Positions 25,829 to 36,000 of a DNA stretch of 64,000 nucleotides are shown here, in pieces. The position numbers and the translations under genes are program-made. The stretch comes from Selaginella moellendorffii (lineage: Eukaryota > Streptophyta > Lycopodiopsida > Selaginellales > Selaginellaceae). The stretch is from the NCBI RefSeq assembly GCF_000143415.4, contig NW_003314347.1, positions 643,438 through 707,437 on the forward strand, read 5' to 3'. Position 1 is the first letter of the stretch. Every line of letters starts with the position of its first letter. Under the pieces are notes generated by a model that saw only the letters and a list, made by a program, of their open reading frames with translations, was not told the origin of the DNA and ran no database searches.

Positions 25829-27601
25829 ATGAATTCCGCCGACGCGGACGCCGACATTGGGAAGAGGCAAGAGATCCTGGTACGTGATTTTCCCGGCAGG
25901 AGGAGCGAAATCCAGGATCTCCTGTCGATTTTGGGAGGCCCGTGTGATTTCTTCCCGCCGCTGCTCGTACATGGCGCTGCGTCTACCGGCAAGACGAGCG
26001 TCGTCAAGGAGATCTTCCGGCATTTGCGCAGGCCATACGCATACGCGAGCTGTCGATCGTGCCATGCCGCCAGGATTTTGTTTGAATCGATCATCAACAG
26101 CCTGGTTGGGCACGTGAGGAGCGCCGAGATTGGCTACTCCAGCGCGCGCAAGTGTGAAAGAGCCTCGGATTTCGTGGAGTTTCTTCCAGATGCTTGCGAG
26201 GAGGCTATTCGTCGATCCAACAATGAAGTGGGTGCATTCTTTTATCTGTCAGTCGTTCATTTTTCTTTCTCACAACTCGTTTTTCAGTACAGAGCTGCTC
26301 GTCTCCATCAAACGGCAAAGCCAGTAGCGATGATCCGGTCACTGTGTTTGGCAACTTGAGCTGGTTCAAGCGAGAAACAGGGGTTGTCTACCTCATCATT
26401 GACAACATTGATCTCGTGAGGAACTGGAGTGGTGGACAAAACCTTTTATCGGTTTTGTTTCGGCTTCCAGAGCTCTCCCGGCTCCCGCAGCTGGGAATGG
26501 TATTCATCAGCAGCGTTGGCCCGCATGCTTTCATGTCCGGCACAGGATGCCGGCAGCCCCTGCCAGTTTACTTCAGAGATTATCTAGACGACGAACTCTT
26601 CCAGATCCTGGTGAAGAAGCAAATCAAGTCCGATCTCTACGTTTCGTTTCTCAAGTAAGTTGCTTCTTTCATGCCGAGGGATGATACTCATGCGCCTTAA
26701 TCTTTTGGTTTCTCCAGTGCGGTGTTGAAGCCGTTTAGCCGAGCAACACGGAGAATAACCGAGCTCATGATGCTGCTGGAGCCTCTGTTTGAGCAGTACT
26801 GCGCGCCGGTGGTCTCGGGAGCGGTGCTTCCGGACGAGCAAGGGAAACGAAAGCTCTTCACGCTTATCAAACCACACGTTCGCAGCTTCTTGGGACGGGC
26901 TTCTTCTATCCTTGCAGCATCTCCAGGAAAGTTATTGGAGTCACCAGGTGGAGGAAGATCAGTCATCAGCGCTCCAGCGTCCGACGACCAACTGTGCAAT
27001 TTACAGTTGCCTCTCTGCAGTAAATATCTGCTTCTGGCGGCATACATCGCTTCCACTAATCCAGCTACATTGGATGCCGCTTTGTTTGATGCCGGCCACG
27101 CAAGTGGCTCGAGGAAACGAAGGCGAAGGTGAAGCTCAATTTCTAGTTATTTCTTCTCTTTTCTCTTACGTGTTCCGATCACAGGAGTTCTCTGTCAGCC
27201 ACGGAAAAGAAAGAAAACAAGGAGATGGAGAGGCAACTCAAAGGTCCAGGCAGCTTCTCTCTGGAGAGGCTCCTGGCAATATTCTCGTGCATTGCAACCG
27301 GCCCTGGATTTAAACTCGGGATTTCTGCTCATGACAACAAACTGGACGAAGACGCAGGCATGGAAGTCACGTCCGATGTTCTAATGCAGCTATCAACGCT
27401 CGTCGGCGTTGGTCTGATATCACAAGGACTCACTGATCCACTTGAAGGATCTCCAAAGTTTCGGTGCAATGTGGAGGAGGAAGTCATCCATATGGTAACG
27501 TTTCATTCCTTCTTTAACTTCAACTATGGTTTTCGCTGGCTTTGCAGATCGCTAGGAGCACTAGCTTTCCACTCGCTAAGTACCTGTACTACAACTGTTA
27601 A
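25829..27601 (+). CDS. ORC5: Origin recognition complex subunit 5
   Basis: ORC5 is an AAA+-like subunit of the six-protein complex that marks replication origins and loads MCM helicase in the nucleus. I read exons 25829-26227, 26293-26654, 26718-27128, 27185-27494 and 27548-27601. Phases agree and give 511 residues, normal for ORC5. Visible parts are an N-terminal PGRRSEIQDL motif, Walker A HGAASTGKTS (about residues 47-56), Walker B-like VVYLIIDNIDLV, and the ORC5_C region from about residue 250 (the AVLKPFSRATRRI block and the later LLLAAYIAS motif). A basic patch SRKRRRR may be a nuclear signal. The acceptor for exon 2 was chosen at 26292 because the upstream AG at 26287 would create a stop. 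It is the first gene of the GC-richer island. Confidence 0.92.
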
Positions 27602-28152
27602 ACAGGTGCCTTTTCTTAGATCAAGTTTTCAACGACCATCATAGATGCTGCAAAACAAGAGCATTGCTTCGGTGATACATTACATCGCAAATGGCTGTAG
27701 ACTACGCTGAGAAGTCGCAATCGAATCCGGGATACTCGTGAGGAGAGTTCCAACGTCAAATCCATCGTAGTTGTATCCACTCGATGTCTAAACCATTTTC
27801 GGAAACTACCACTTAACAAATTGATCGATACCTCTCAAGCGAGCGTCGATTTTCCCCTGCGAAGATCAACCAAAAAATCGTTACTGACCAAAAAAATTGA
27901 TCATTTAGGGCTTTACTTTGCATCACAGACATGTTTCGCCAGACCCACGTGTATGCCACGTCAAAGAGCAAAGCGATGACATGGAATGGAATATGCAGTT
28001 ATACCTGCATTAGGGCTTTTCCACGCGGAAAAAGAGGTGCGCGCGCGACGAAGTCCCAGATCTAGAGTTCTCGCGATCACAAGTTAGGGTTCTTCGATCT
28101 GGGATCTCTCAGCCACTAGGGTAACAGCAATCTTCTCATCGCCGCGAGGGCC
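27602..28152. other. Intergenic between ORC5 and GPR107-like gene
   Basis: No gene seen. The left half should be the ORC5 3' UTR. The right part holds the promoter and 5' UTR of the next gene, with a TTAGGGTTC-like telo-box motif near 28084 of a kind common in plant housekeeping promoters. Confidence 0.5.
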
Positions 28153-29454
28153 ATGGCGGCCATTCCTAGGGTCAGCATCCTCGGCTTGATTCTAGCCCTG
28201 CTCCTGCCGCTGCTGGCCGTGGCCGAGATCAAGCGCACCAAGATCAAGGACGATGGCCGCCCGCTCATCATGTTCGAGAAATTCGGCTTCACGAACCGCG
28301 GCGAGGTGGGGATCTTCGTGTCCGAGGTCCACGTCTCGTCCGAGGCCGATCTCTCGCTCATGGGCTTCTTCCTCAGCACCGAGGAAGCGCTCCTCCAGGT
28401 CTTCGCCGACGTCGAGAAGCAGCCAAACCAGTGCATCCTCGCCAATCCCAAGATCCGCGCCTTGCTCCGCCTCAACGAGGTCGATGGCCGCGGCGGGACT
28501 TACAACAACACCTTCCCGGTGGCTGATGGCAACGAGTACTCGCTCTTCTTCATCAATTGCCACGCTCACTCGCAGGTCTCGATGATCGTGGAGACTTCCA
28601 TGTACAACTTGGAGGGCAGTGTCAAGGATTTCCTCCCGGCCGGCCAGACCCAGCTCCCAGCGCTGTTCTTCACCTTCGCGCTCGTCTACATCGCGCTCAC
28701 GGCCCTCTGGATCTACTTCTGCGCCAAGCACAAGGAGACCACGCACAGGATCCACATCCTCATGGGAGTTCTTCTCGCGCTCAAGGTGCTCAACTTGCTC
28801 GCCGAGGCCGAGGATAAGAGCTATATCAAGAAGACCGGCACCGCGCACGGCTGGGACGTGATCTTCTACATCTCGGGTTTCCTCAAGGGTGTGATGCTCT
28901 TCACGGTGATCGTCCTGGTCGGGACCGGGTGGTCGTTCCTCAAGCCATTTCTCCAGGACAAGGAGAAGAAGGTGTTGATGGTGGTGATCCCGCTCCAGGT
29001 GTTTGCAAACGTTGCCTCGATCGTGATCGACGAGACCGGGCCGGCGACCAAGAGCTGGTTTACTTGGCGCCAGCTCTTCCTGTTGCTCGATATCATCTGC
29101 TGCTGCGCCATCCTCTTCCCCATCGTCTGGTCGATCAAGCACTTGAGAGAGGCCTCTCACTCGGATGGAAAGGCCGCCAGGAACCTCGTCAAGCTCACGC
29201 TCTTCCGCCAGTACTACATCGTCGTCGTGACTTACATCTACTTCACCCGGATCGTGGTGTTTGCGCTGACAACGATCACGCCATACCAGTACCGATGGTC
29301 GAGCAGCTTCGCGGCCGAGGCCGCGACTCTGGCCTTCTATCTCTTCACTGGCTATAAGTTCCGGCCGGTCGTACACAACCCATACTTTGTGCTGGACGAG
29401 GAGGAGGAGGAGGCCGCGCAAGAAGCTCTCAAGGACGACGATTTCGATCTCTAG
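28153..29454 (+). CDS. GPR107/GPR108-like seven-transmembrane (GOST) protein
   Basis: An intact intronless gene of 433 residues. Residues 1-24 form a signal peptide. A luminal domain (25-170) has paired cysteines around CILANPK and FFINCHAHS. Seven transmembrane helices then fill about residues 172-405, giving the Lung_7-TM_R architecture. The tail is strongly acidic (EEEEEA..DDDFDL). Family members sit in Golgi and endomembranes and work in trafficking; their plant relatives were once listed as candidate GPCRs. The ATG has a good context (GGCCATGG), and the first residues give a clean signal peptide. Strong codon bias toward C/G in third positions suggests high expression or a GC-biased history, unlike the flanking AT-rich DNA. 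A direct receptor role is not proven for the family. Confidence 0.9.
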   Translation: MAAIPRVSILGLILALLLPLLAVAEIKRTKIKDDGRPLIMFEKFGFTNRGEVGIFVSEVHVSSEADLSLMGFFLSTEEALLQVFADVEKQPNQCILANPKIRALLRLNEVDGRGGTYNNTFPVADGNEYSLFFINCHAHSQVSMIVETSMYNLEGSVKDFLPAGQTQLPALFFTFALVYIALTALWIYFCAKHKETTHRIHILMGVLLALKVLNLLAEAEDKSYIKKTGTAHGWDVIFYISGFLKGVMLFTVIVLVGTGWSFLKPFLQDKEKKVLMVVIPLQVFANVASIVIDETGPATKSWFTWRQLFLLLDIICCCAILFPIVWSIKHLREASHSDGKAARNLVKLTLFRQYYIVVVTYIYFTRIVVFALTTITPYQYRWSSSFAAEAATLAFYLFTGYKFRPVVHNPYFVLDEEEEEAAQEALKDDDFDL

Positions 29455-29583
29455 AAAGTGTGTGACGATTGATGGTGGTAAGTTTTGCTCCTGGAAAGTC
29501 AGAAAGAAGAAAAGCTCCACAGAGATTTATTTGCAATCTATCGAGTTCTTTCAAGAACAAGCCCAGCTAGATGTGTTTTAGAG

Positions 29584-29877
29584 CTAGGAAAGAAGTACCT
29601 CGGCGATAAAGCGATAGACGACGATGAATCGCAGCACCCGGTAGAGCGGCTCAAACTCTGTGAAGCCGTAATCCACGGCCAGCTCGCGGAAGGAGTGCTC
29701 GTTGATGTGTAGATCCCGCCGCGGCACATAGAAGTTCTTGGCAGCCGCTGGAATTCCCACCGTCTCCCTGGCGAGCGGCGACACTGGAGCAATGCCGTGG
29801 AGATTCCTTGGAGCTGAAGTGGATCGGCGCAGCAGACTCGTCACGAGCGTGGATCGGGAGAGCAACCTCGACGCCAT
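29584..29877 (-). CDS. Small putative mitochondrial protein (97 aa)
   Basis: I do not recognise the family with certainty. The first about 45 residues (MASRLLSRSTLVTSLLRRST) are rich in Arg, Ser and Leu without acids, typical of a mitochondrial presequence. A conserved-looking end follows (HSFRELAVDYGFTEFEPLYR and a hydrophobic RFIVVYRFIAEVLL), possibly one membrane helix. Its size and form recall the small plant-specific subunits of respiratory complexes, but that is a guess. A GAG/GTACTT site near the end could be a splice donor, so the C-terminus may differ. The start codon lies 142 bp from the divergent kinase start at 30020, implying a shared promoter. Confidence 0.55.
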   Translation of the reverse strand: MASRLLSRSTLVTSLLRRSTSAPRNLHGIAPVSPLARETVGIPAAAKNFYVPRRDLHINEHSFRELAVDYGFTEFEPLYRVLRFIVVYRFIAEVLLS

Positions 29878-30019
29878 TGCCGCGAAGAACCCTAAATGCG
29901 ACAGCCCTAAAATTAAAACCGGGGCTTCCTTGTTTGACTCTGACGACGCGTTTTCTCGATCGATCTCCCACATTTTGCGATCGATCTTGCTGTCGTCCCG
30001 TCCCACAGGAGCTCGATCC
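29878..30019. promoter_or_regulatory. 142-bp shared divergent promoter interval
   Basis: The start codons of the small mitochondrial-type gene (minus) and the kinase gene (plus) are separated by only 142 bp. This interval must hold both 5' UTRs and core promoters unless the transcripts overlap. It contains an AACCCTAAA-type telo-box near 29889. No TATA box is evident. Confidence 0.4.
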
Positions 30020-31509
30020 ATGGCGCGCAAATTGCTCCTCGGCAGCTATGTCTTGCAAGATCCCTTCGCTGGGCTCGAGTACGAGGATCCAGCGACGGAG
30101 AAGCAGGCGCACGAGATATCGCAGAAAATCTTGGTAAGGTACTCCCACGATCTTAGCTTCTCGTCCCTGATTCCAGCGCTGGCGACGTCCTATTCCATGA
30201 CATTCGAGTCTCTCGACGTCAAGACTACGACCACGGCATACCTTGGCCCTCTCAAGCTCGTCTACAAGCCTTTCAAGATCAACCGGTGGCTTCACATGTT
30301 CTTTCCGAAGATGAGCAACAGGGTCGAGCTCGGAAATCTGTGGCTCCAGATGGAAAATGTGAGATTTCCTCCGCGAATCGGTGGTACAGTGGAGGATATC
30401 TTGGGTGCTCTTCCCAGGGCCGCGAGCTTCCAGATAGTAAGCTTTCTAGACCAAGGAGCTTACGGTGCCATCTACAAGGTGACTTGGTCGAAACAGGAAT
30501 TTGCGATCAAGCTGTTTAGCAAGGAAAAACACCTCCAGGACGAAGCAGTGATCCATTTCACGCTGGACCATCCTCACGTTGTCAAGCCTCATGGCTACTA
30601 CCTCAGCGGGAGTGGCAGTAGCAGTGGCAATTGCTCTGACGCCGGGTTGATCATGGAGCTGATGGATGGCGATCTCCAGACCTGGATCAAGAACAAGGTT
30701 GAAAAAGACCCCCATCATCCACCGCTGGAAGAGAAAGCTGCGATCGACGTGATGCTCCAGCTCGCCACCGCTCTCATGTACATGCACGCGTTTGGATTGA
30801 TCCACCGGGACGTGAAGCCGGGAAACTTGCTCGTTCGATTCAACCAGACTTTTCCCAGCGGTCTAGAGGTGAAGTTAGGAGATTTCGGCACTGCCAGATC
30901 CGTGGAGGACGGGCAGCTCACGGCTCGAAGAGGGACGCAGTGTTACTGGGCTCCAGAAGTTCTCCAGGGTGACGAAGGATCAAAGTGTTCTTACACGGAC
31001 AAGGCCGATGTTTACAGCTTTGGAATGACCTTCTACGCGGTCCTCACGGGAGAGACTCCGCTGGACAAGTACAAGGAGTTGTCGCCCGAGGAGTTCTTGG
31101 AGAAGATCCGGGGTGGGAACTGGATCATCCCTGGGTTGAAACGAGCCGGGAAGAGGCCTCGGCTGCCGAGTTCCGTCGACCCGAGCTTGGCGAAGCTGAT
31201 CCAGCAGTGCTGGCATGAAGATCCGGAAGAAAGGCCTCCGTTTGACGTGATCTGCTGGGCTTTGGAGATCATCCAGTGCAAACTCCTTGGAACCGAGATC
31301 TGTTCCGCTTTGGACAGGTACTTGATCACGTCGCGAATTTTTTTTTCTCGCTGATGATCTTCTCCTCGTTTTGTTCTTGGTTTTGTTCTTCGTCCAGGAA
31401 CCCGGAAGTTTATCCGATGAAGCTCGATGATCCTGGCTCTGGCCCCCATGACAAAGTTATACCATTCTCTTTCACGAACCAGCAAAACCAGAGGCTACTT
31501 AGCTTCTAA
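30020..31509 (+). CDS. Plant protein kinase with novel N-terminal domain
   Basis: Exons 30020-31317 and 31398-31509 give 469 residues. The first about 140 residues match no domain I know. A complete kinase domain follows (about 141-430): glycine loop DQGAYGAIYKV, lysine in FAIKLF, catalytic loop HRDVKPGNLL (about 262), DFG in KLGDFGTARS (about 288), activation segment ending GTQCYWAPEVLQG, and DVYSFGMTFY. The pattern is TKL-like but divergent. A serine-rich insert (SGSGSSSGNCS) lies between the N- and C-lobes. All catalytic residues are present, so it should be active, probably cytosolic since there is no signal or membrane segment. The frame stays open upstream to 29738, but the ATG at 30020 starts the region that looks coding and leaves room for the divergent promoter. 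Confidence 0.75.
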
Positions 31510-31659
31510 GCTGACAGCGGCTGCCACGTATTTCCAAGTCAGCTCTAATTGCCAGCTTGGCAGACAAGTGGCGTCCAAGCTAGCACTCGACGAGGAGAAT
31601 CGAACTCGTGTGTCATTACTTTATTCTTTGGTTTTGTGGAGAGGTTTTAGAGCGAGGCG

Positions 31660-32779
31660 ATGGCGCGCAGGCAAGGGATTGCTCCGCCAGTGGCTGTGCC
31701 AGCCGCGGCCACGGCAGCGGCGGCGGTGGCGGAGAGCGCCGCGCCGGATGAGAGATTCGTGGAGGATGAGGGATATTTCTCACAGGATCCACAGGAGTGT
31801 GTGCCAGCGGTGGCGATGGAGGGCGCCGAGGAGGACGAGATGCTATCGCGATCCATGGTGATGACAAGGGCCGAGGTCGTCAAGCGCCGGCGGCGAAGGG
31901 TGAGGCAGCTGATCAAGCTCTATCGGGTACAGTATTGGGCATTGCTCGAGGAGCTGCGCGCCAAGTACCGGAGGTTCTATCTCCGGACAGGGAAGAGCGG
32001 CTGGCGCGAGGAGAATGAGGCGGAGGAATCGCAGCAGCCGGGCAATGTGGACATGAGAGTGCCCGAGCGATCGGCCGGGGAGGCGATCAAGTGTGGATTC
32101 CAGGGATGCATGACCAAGCCGATGCCGCTCAGCGCCTATTGCTTCGATCACATTCTCTTGGAGCCTCGCCAGTGCTTGTACAAGCCGTGCGCATTCGTTC
32201 CTCGCAGGTATGCCGTATGATATTTCGATCGATCGAGTCTTTCCTTAGATTTTTTTTCGTGTCTTGGGTTTCTTTCTTTCTTTTGTTTTAGTCATACTCT
32301 ATGCATTAATAGTGACATGGTAGATAGGAGTTTATGTTCTTTCAATGTCTTTGCATCGTGTCTCTTTGCTAGACATGCTTTAGATGTCATGGATAGGATT
32401 TTACGTTCTTAGAGATACGATCGCTAGAACTTTTTATATTGTATTTCTTGTTAGACAAGTTCTTGACATTTCGTCAAGCCCCTTGACATTGTTTTTTCAT
32501 GCGTCTCACGTTCTTGCTATTCTTTCTCCTTCCAGTGCCCCGAATGGAACTTGTGGGAAACCCGTTCTTCGTGCGGTAGTGCCATCTTTTTGCGCCATTC
32601 ACTTCCAGTTAGCCCAGAGGCAAGCTGCTCGAGTAATGAAGAGGGCCGCCAATAACAACACGGTGCCTCCACTGGGAGCGTTTGCTGGCAAAGGCGCTCC
32701 CAAGCTCCATGTCTTGATCTCGGAGTACGTTCGAGCCATCCAGAACAAACGAAGAGCCAGGGCCGCCAACCACAGCTAA
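31660..32779 (+). CDS. INO80 subunit D / KANSL2-like zinc protein
   Basis: Exons 31660-32207 and 32536-32779 give 263 residues. A basic stretch (KRRRRRVRQL) near residue 75 suits a nuclear protein. A potential DNA-binding zinc domain follows from about residue 146, with the pattern C-x4-C..PLSAYCFDHILLEP then C-x4-C AFVPR. After the intron comes GTCGKPVLRAVVPSFCAIHF, the Cys/His arrangement shared by INO80 complex subunit D and KAT8-regulatory NSL complex subunit 2. Such proteins belong to chromatin remodelling or histone acetylation complexes. The intron splits the zinc region and its phase agrees (Arg-Ser junction). The N-terminus is alanine-rich and low complexity. Distinguishing INO80D from NSL2 needs a phylogeny. 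Confidence 0.8.
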
Positions 32780-33067
32780 AGATCTTTCGTATAGGAGGTA
32801 GACGATGGTGTGTCCTCGAGTTTTCTTACTTCGTTATGGTCGCAGGTTTAAACCTGCGCGCTATAATACAAAAGGCACTTTGATGCCGACGGAGTAATAT
32901 TCTACTATTGTTTCTTTCAACTTCAGTACAAAGCGCGTCATTTCGCGCGGAGCCTACAAAGTTCTGGCCTCACGTGAAATATCAGGAGCAGCAGTGTCAT
33001 TCCCTGGCTATGGTGGCTGTCTCGCTTCAAAGCATCTGTTAAGCTTTCAAACTTCTCCGCTTTGAAG

Positions 33068-36000
33068 ATGGTGAGCGCCGTTTTTGGTTTGGTTGCTGTG
33101 TTGAGCTTTCTCGCTTTGCAGGGTGTGCTCGATGGATATCACAGAGCAATGAACGAGGTGTTTGAGCGGTATGGATCGTTTGCAGCTCGTCGTCCGGCTG
33201 TTCCGCTCATGTACGATTTTCGCTCTTGCGTTTTTGCCGCGATAAATCTTTTCTCTTTTCACTTTCACAGAATTGGACTCGTCCTGCTTGGAGGAATTTC
33301 TTTTGGTCTTTTTAATGTGAAGAAGGAAGCCGATCTGGAAAAGCTATGGGTTGAGCAAAACTCTCGCGTCGTGGAAGAGAAAGAGTTTTTCGATTCGAGG
33401 TTCTCTTGTTTGAATTTCGTTCGTATAAATGTAACGTTGTCTGGTTTCAGTTTCGGAGGTATTTCTCGGCTCGAGGCAGTCACAATCACACCACGGGATG
33501 GCAAGGATTACAACTTGGTCCATGCGATGGACGCTCTTAAGTCATCCATTACTCCTCTCTATGACAACTTGACCATGACAAGAACGATAAACGGAAAGAC
33601 ATATAACTTCCGCGAGGTATGATATGTGATGATGTCTTCATTGGTTTCAGATTAAGACCATTTTCTATTGCAGAACGATTTCTGTGAGAGGCCTGTTGTG
33701 CCGGATTACATAAAGTCTGGTACAGACCCTTTGAAGAACAAAAACTTCATTTCATGGGGATACTCAAAATATGCAAATTGTGCCTTAGAGGCGCTGAATG
33801 CTCCTCCTGAACTGCGTTTACCCGATGGATGGGGTATAGACTGGCTTCCTTGTCTGAAACTATCGGCATTAGACTGTTTTAAAGAAGGAGGCGATTTTGA
33901 CTATCCACCAGCGTTAAAACTACTTGAACAAGAAGGTACACTTCTCTTGATTTATTTGCTCGCAGTACATATTCTATTTTATGGTTTATGATTCAGCTCT
34001 CTCCGGGTTACGCATCGCTCAAATTGCTGTCATCCCTAACGGAAACTGTCAAACGGAAGTTCGCCGTAACTACACAGCTCTAAACATCGATGAAAACACC
34101 GTCAATGAGGTTTCTAAAGTTTATGGTTTCCTAGTTTCTTAACTTATACAGTATGTTTCAGCTTGTCCAGGGAGTTACTGGTTTGTCTCGGCTTCTTTTG
34201 ACATGGGGATACAGCTGGAGAAAATCATACGCAGGCATGACCAATCAGCAAGTAATTTATTCAGTTTGCGAACTCAAGCTCGAAAATAAGCTCTGAAAAT
34301 TTCAGGTTCTAGATCACATAAATGCTGCTCTGCGATTTGGAAAGTCTGCTGATCCGAATCCGACAAATCCTCAGGTTATATTTCTAAAGCGAGTTTTTGA
34401 TGCTCACTACCGTCACATAGATTGTGGACTGCCTCTCTGGAACGCAACCGTGCTGCATGACATGGTTTGGAGCACACAGCCCAACTCTAACGTCATTGGG
34501 TAGTCTGAAGTACGATGCTTCTGGGAACATCACCGAGGTTACTACTTGAAACTTACACGTACTAGTCGTCTGCTCACAACTGTAATTTTGATTCATTATG
34601 TCTCTCAGATCAAAGGATTAAGATGGGCCGGAAACAATTTCCATCAAAGGCATCCGGTCTGGGAATCGTACATCTCTAATTTACTAGGTACAAGTTTTCA
34701 AGAAAAACAGAGGGAGCAGCTTACTAAAGACTGGGAAGCTCATATGATCAACGAACTGGACCCTCTACGACAGCACCAACCAAGTACAATATTTGGCGAC
34801 AAAAATATTTATGGTGACCTGCAGCTAGAGTTCAACATGTGGGTATGTAATCAACCATTTTCGCGTCTGCTTGATAAACTTTCCTGACTTTCTTCGATTA
34901 CAGAGGTCGTCGGAAGACATAATCTCGGATGCCAATAAAACACCAGTGTGGCAGATAGTTCTTAGCGGCATTCTTGTCTCGATATACTCATTTCTGGCTT
35001 TTGTCAACTTCAAGGATCCTGTACACTCGTTTACATGGCTGGCTCTCACCGTAAGTACGTTTTATCACCGATCAGAACTAACCTTTTTCTTTGTTTGCAG
35101 GGAATGGTTGTAGTTTCACTTGCTGTTATTGCTGGGTTTGGGTTTAGCGCTGCTATTGGAATCAAGCTAACCCCGTTGGCCGGTTCTGTGGTACCTTTCC
35201 TTACACTGGGACTGGGTACATGACATCAAGTGTTATGGTTTACATTGCTAACATCTTGTACTATTGTCAGGCATAGATGATGTTTTCGTGCTAGTGAGCG
35301 TACTTCGTAATTACTTAAAAGATCCATCACTCAAAGACATAACTTCAAAAGTACCTGAAGCAGAGATGAGAATGACAACTGCTCTCGCGGGTCCATCGGT
35401 GGTGTTAACAACGTTTTCTGTTCTTGCTTCATTCTTCATTTCTTCACTTGTCGGTATTGTAATTTGGTATTTCACTTTGCTAATTGGAGTTTGTTTATTT
35501 TGTTCACGAAGAGTCCAATGCCAATCGTGAGGTGGTTTTGCTGGCAAATGGGGATCACAGCAACACTTCATACTCTAGGAATGCTTTTGATATTTATACC
35601 GATAATGGCAATCGATGCCAGACGAGTGAAGGTAAGTCTGTTTTTATTTATACCTGTCTTTTTCAACACTATGTCGCAGGCCAATGTTTGTGATCCTTAC
35701 CTTTGGCTGCTTTGCGGGATTCGAAAGAAGGAAAATCTAGGTTCGCTTCTTCGGTTTTGATACCCGCTTGCGTTTTCTTAATCTTGTGTGTGTGCTTTTG
35801 TAGAAGGGCCGCTTGCGTCAAAGGACTCCCCTGGAAATTTCAGTGGACATGTCACTGGAACATCCTTCGTATCGCGAGCTGTTGCAAAGTACTATGCTCC
35901 TCTATTTGAAAATAATCTGTTCAAGGTCGTTGTGGTGCGTATCTTCAACCTTGTTTTTCTCGTTCTAACCCTGCACGGTTTCAGCTTGTATTGTTCTCAG

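Noticed and set aside
28192-29520. 442-codon minus-strand frame
   Set aside because: It is antisense to the GC-rich GPR107-like gene. Its charged, motif-free translation reflects that gene's codon bias.
29738-30019. Upstream extension of the kinase frame
   Set aside because: It overlaps the oppositely oriented mitochondrial-type gene, and the coding-like sequence starts at the ATG at 30020.
31570-31625. Possible tRNA T-arm (GAATCGAACTCG) on the minus strand
   Set aside because: The stem does not pair properly, and I could not find acceptor or anticodon stems at the right distance.
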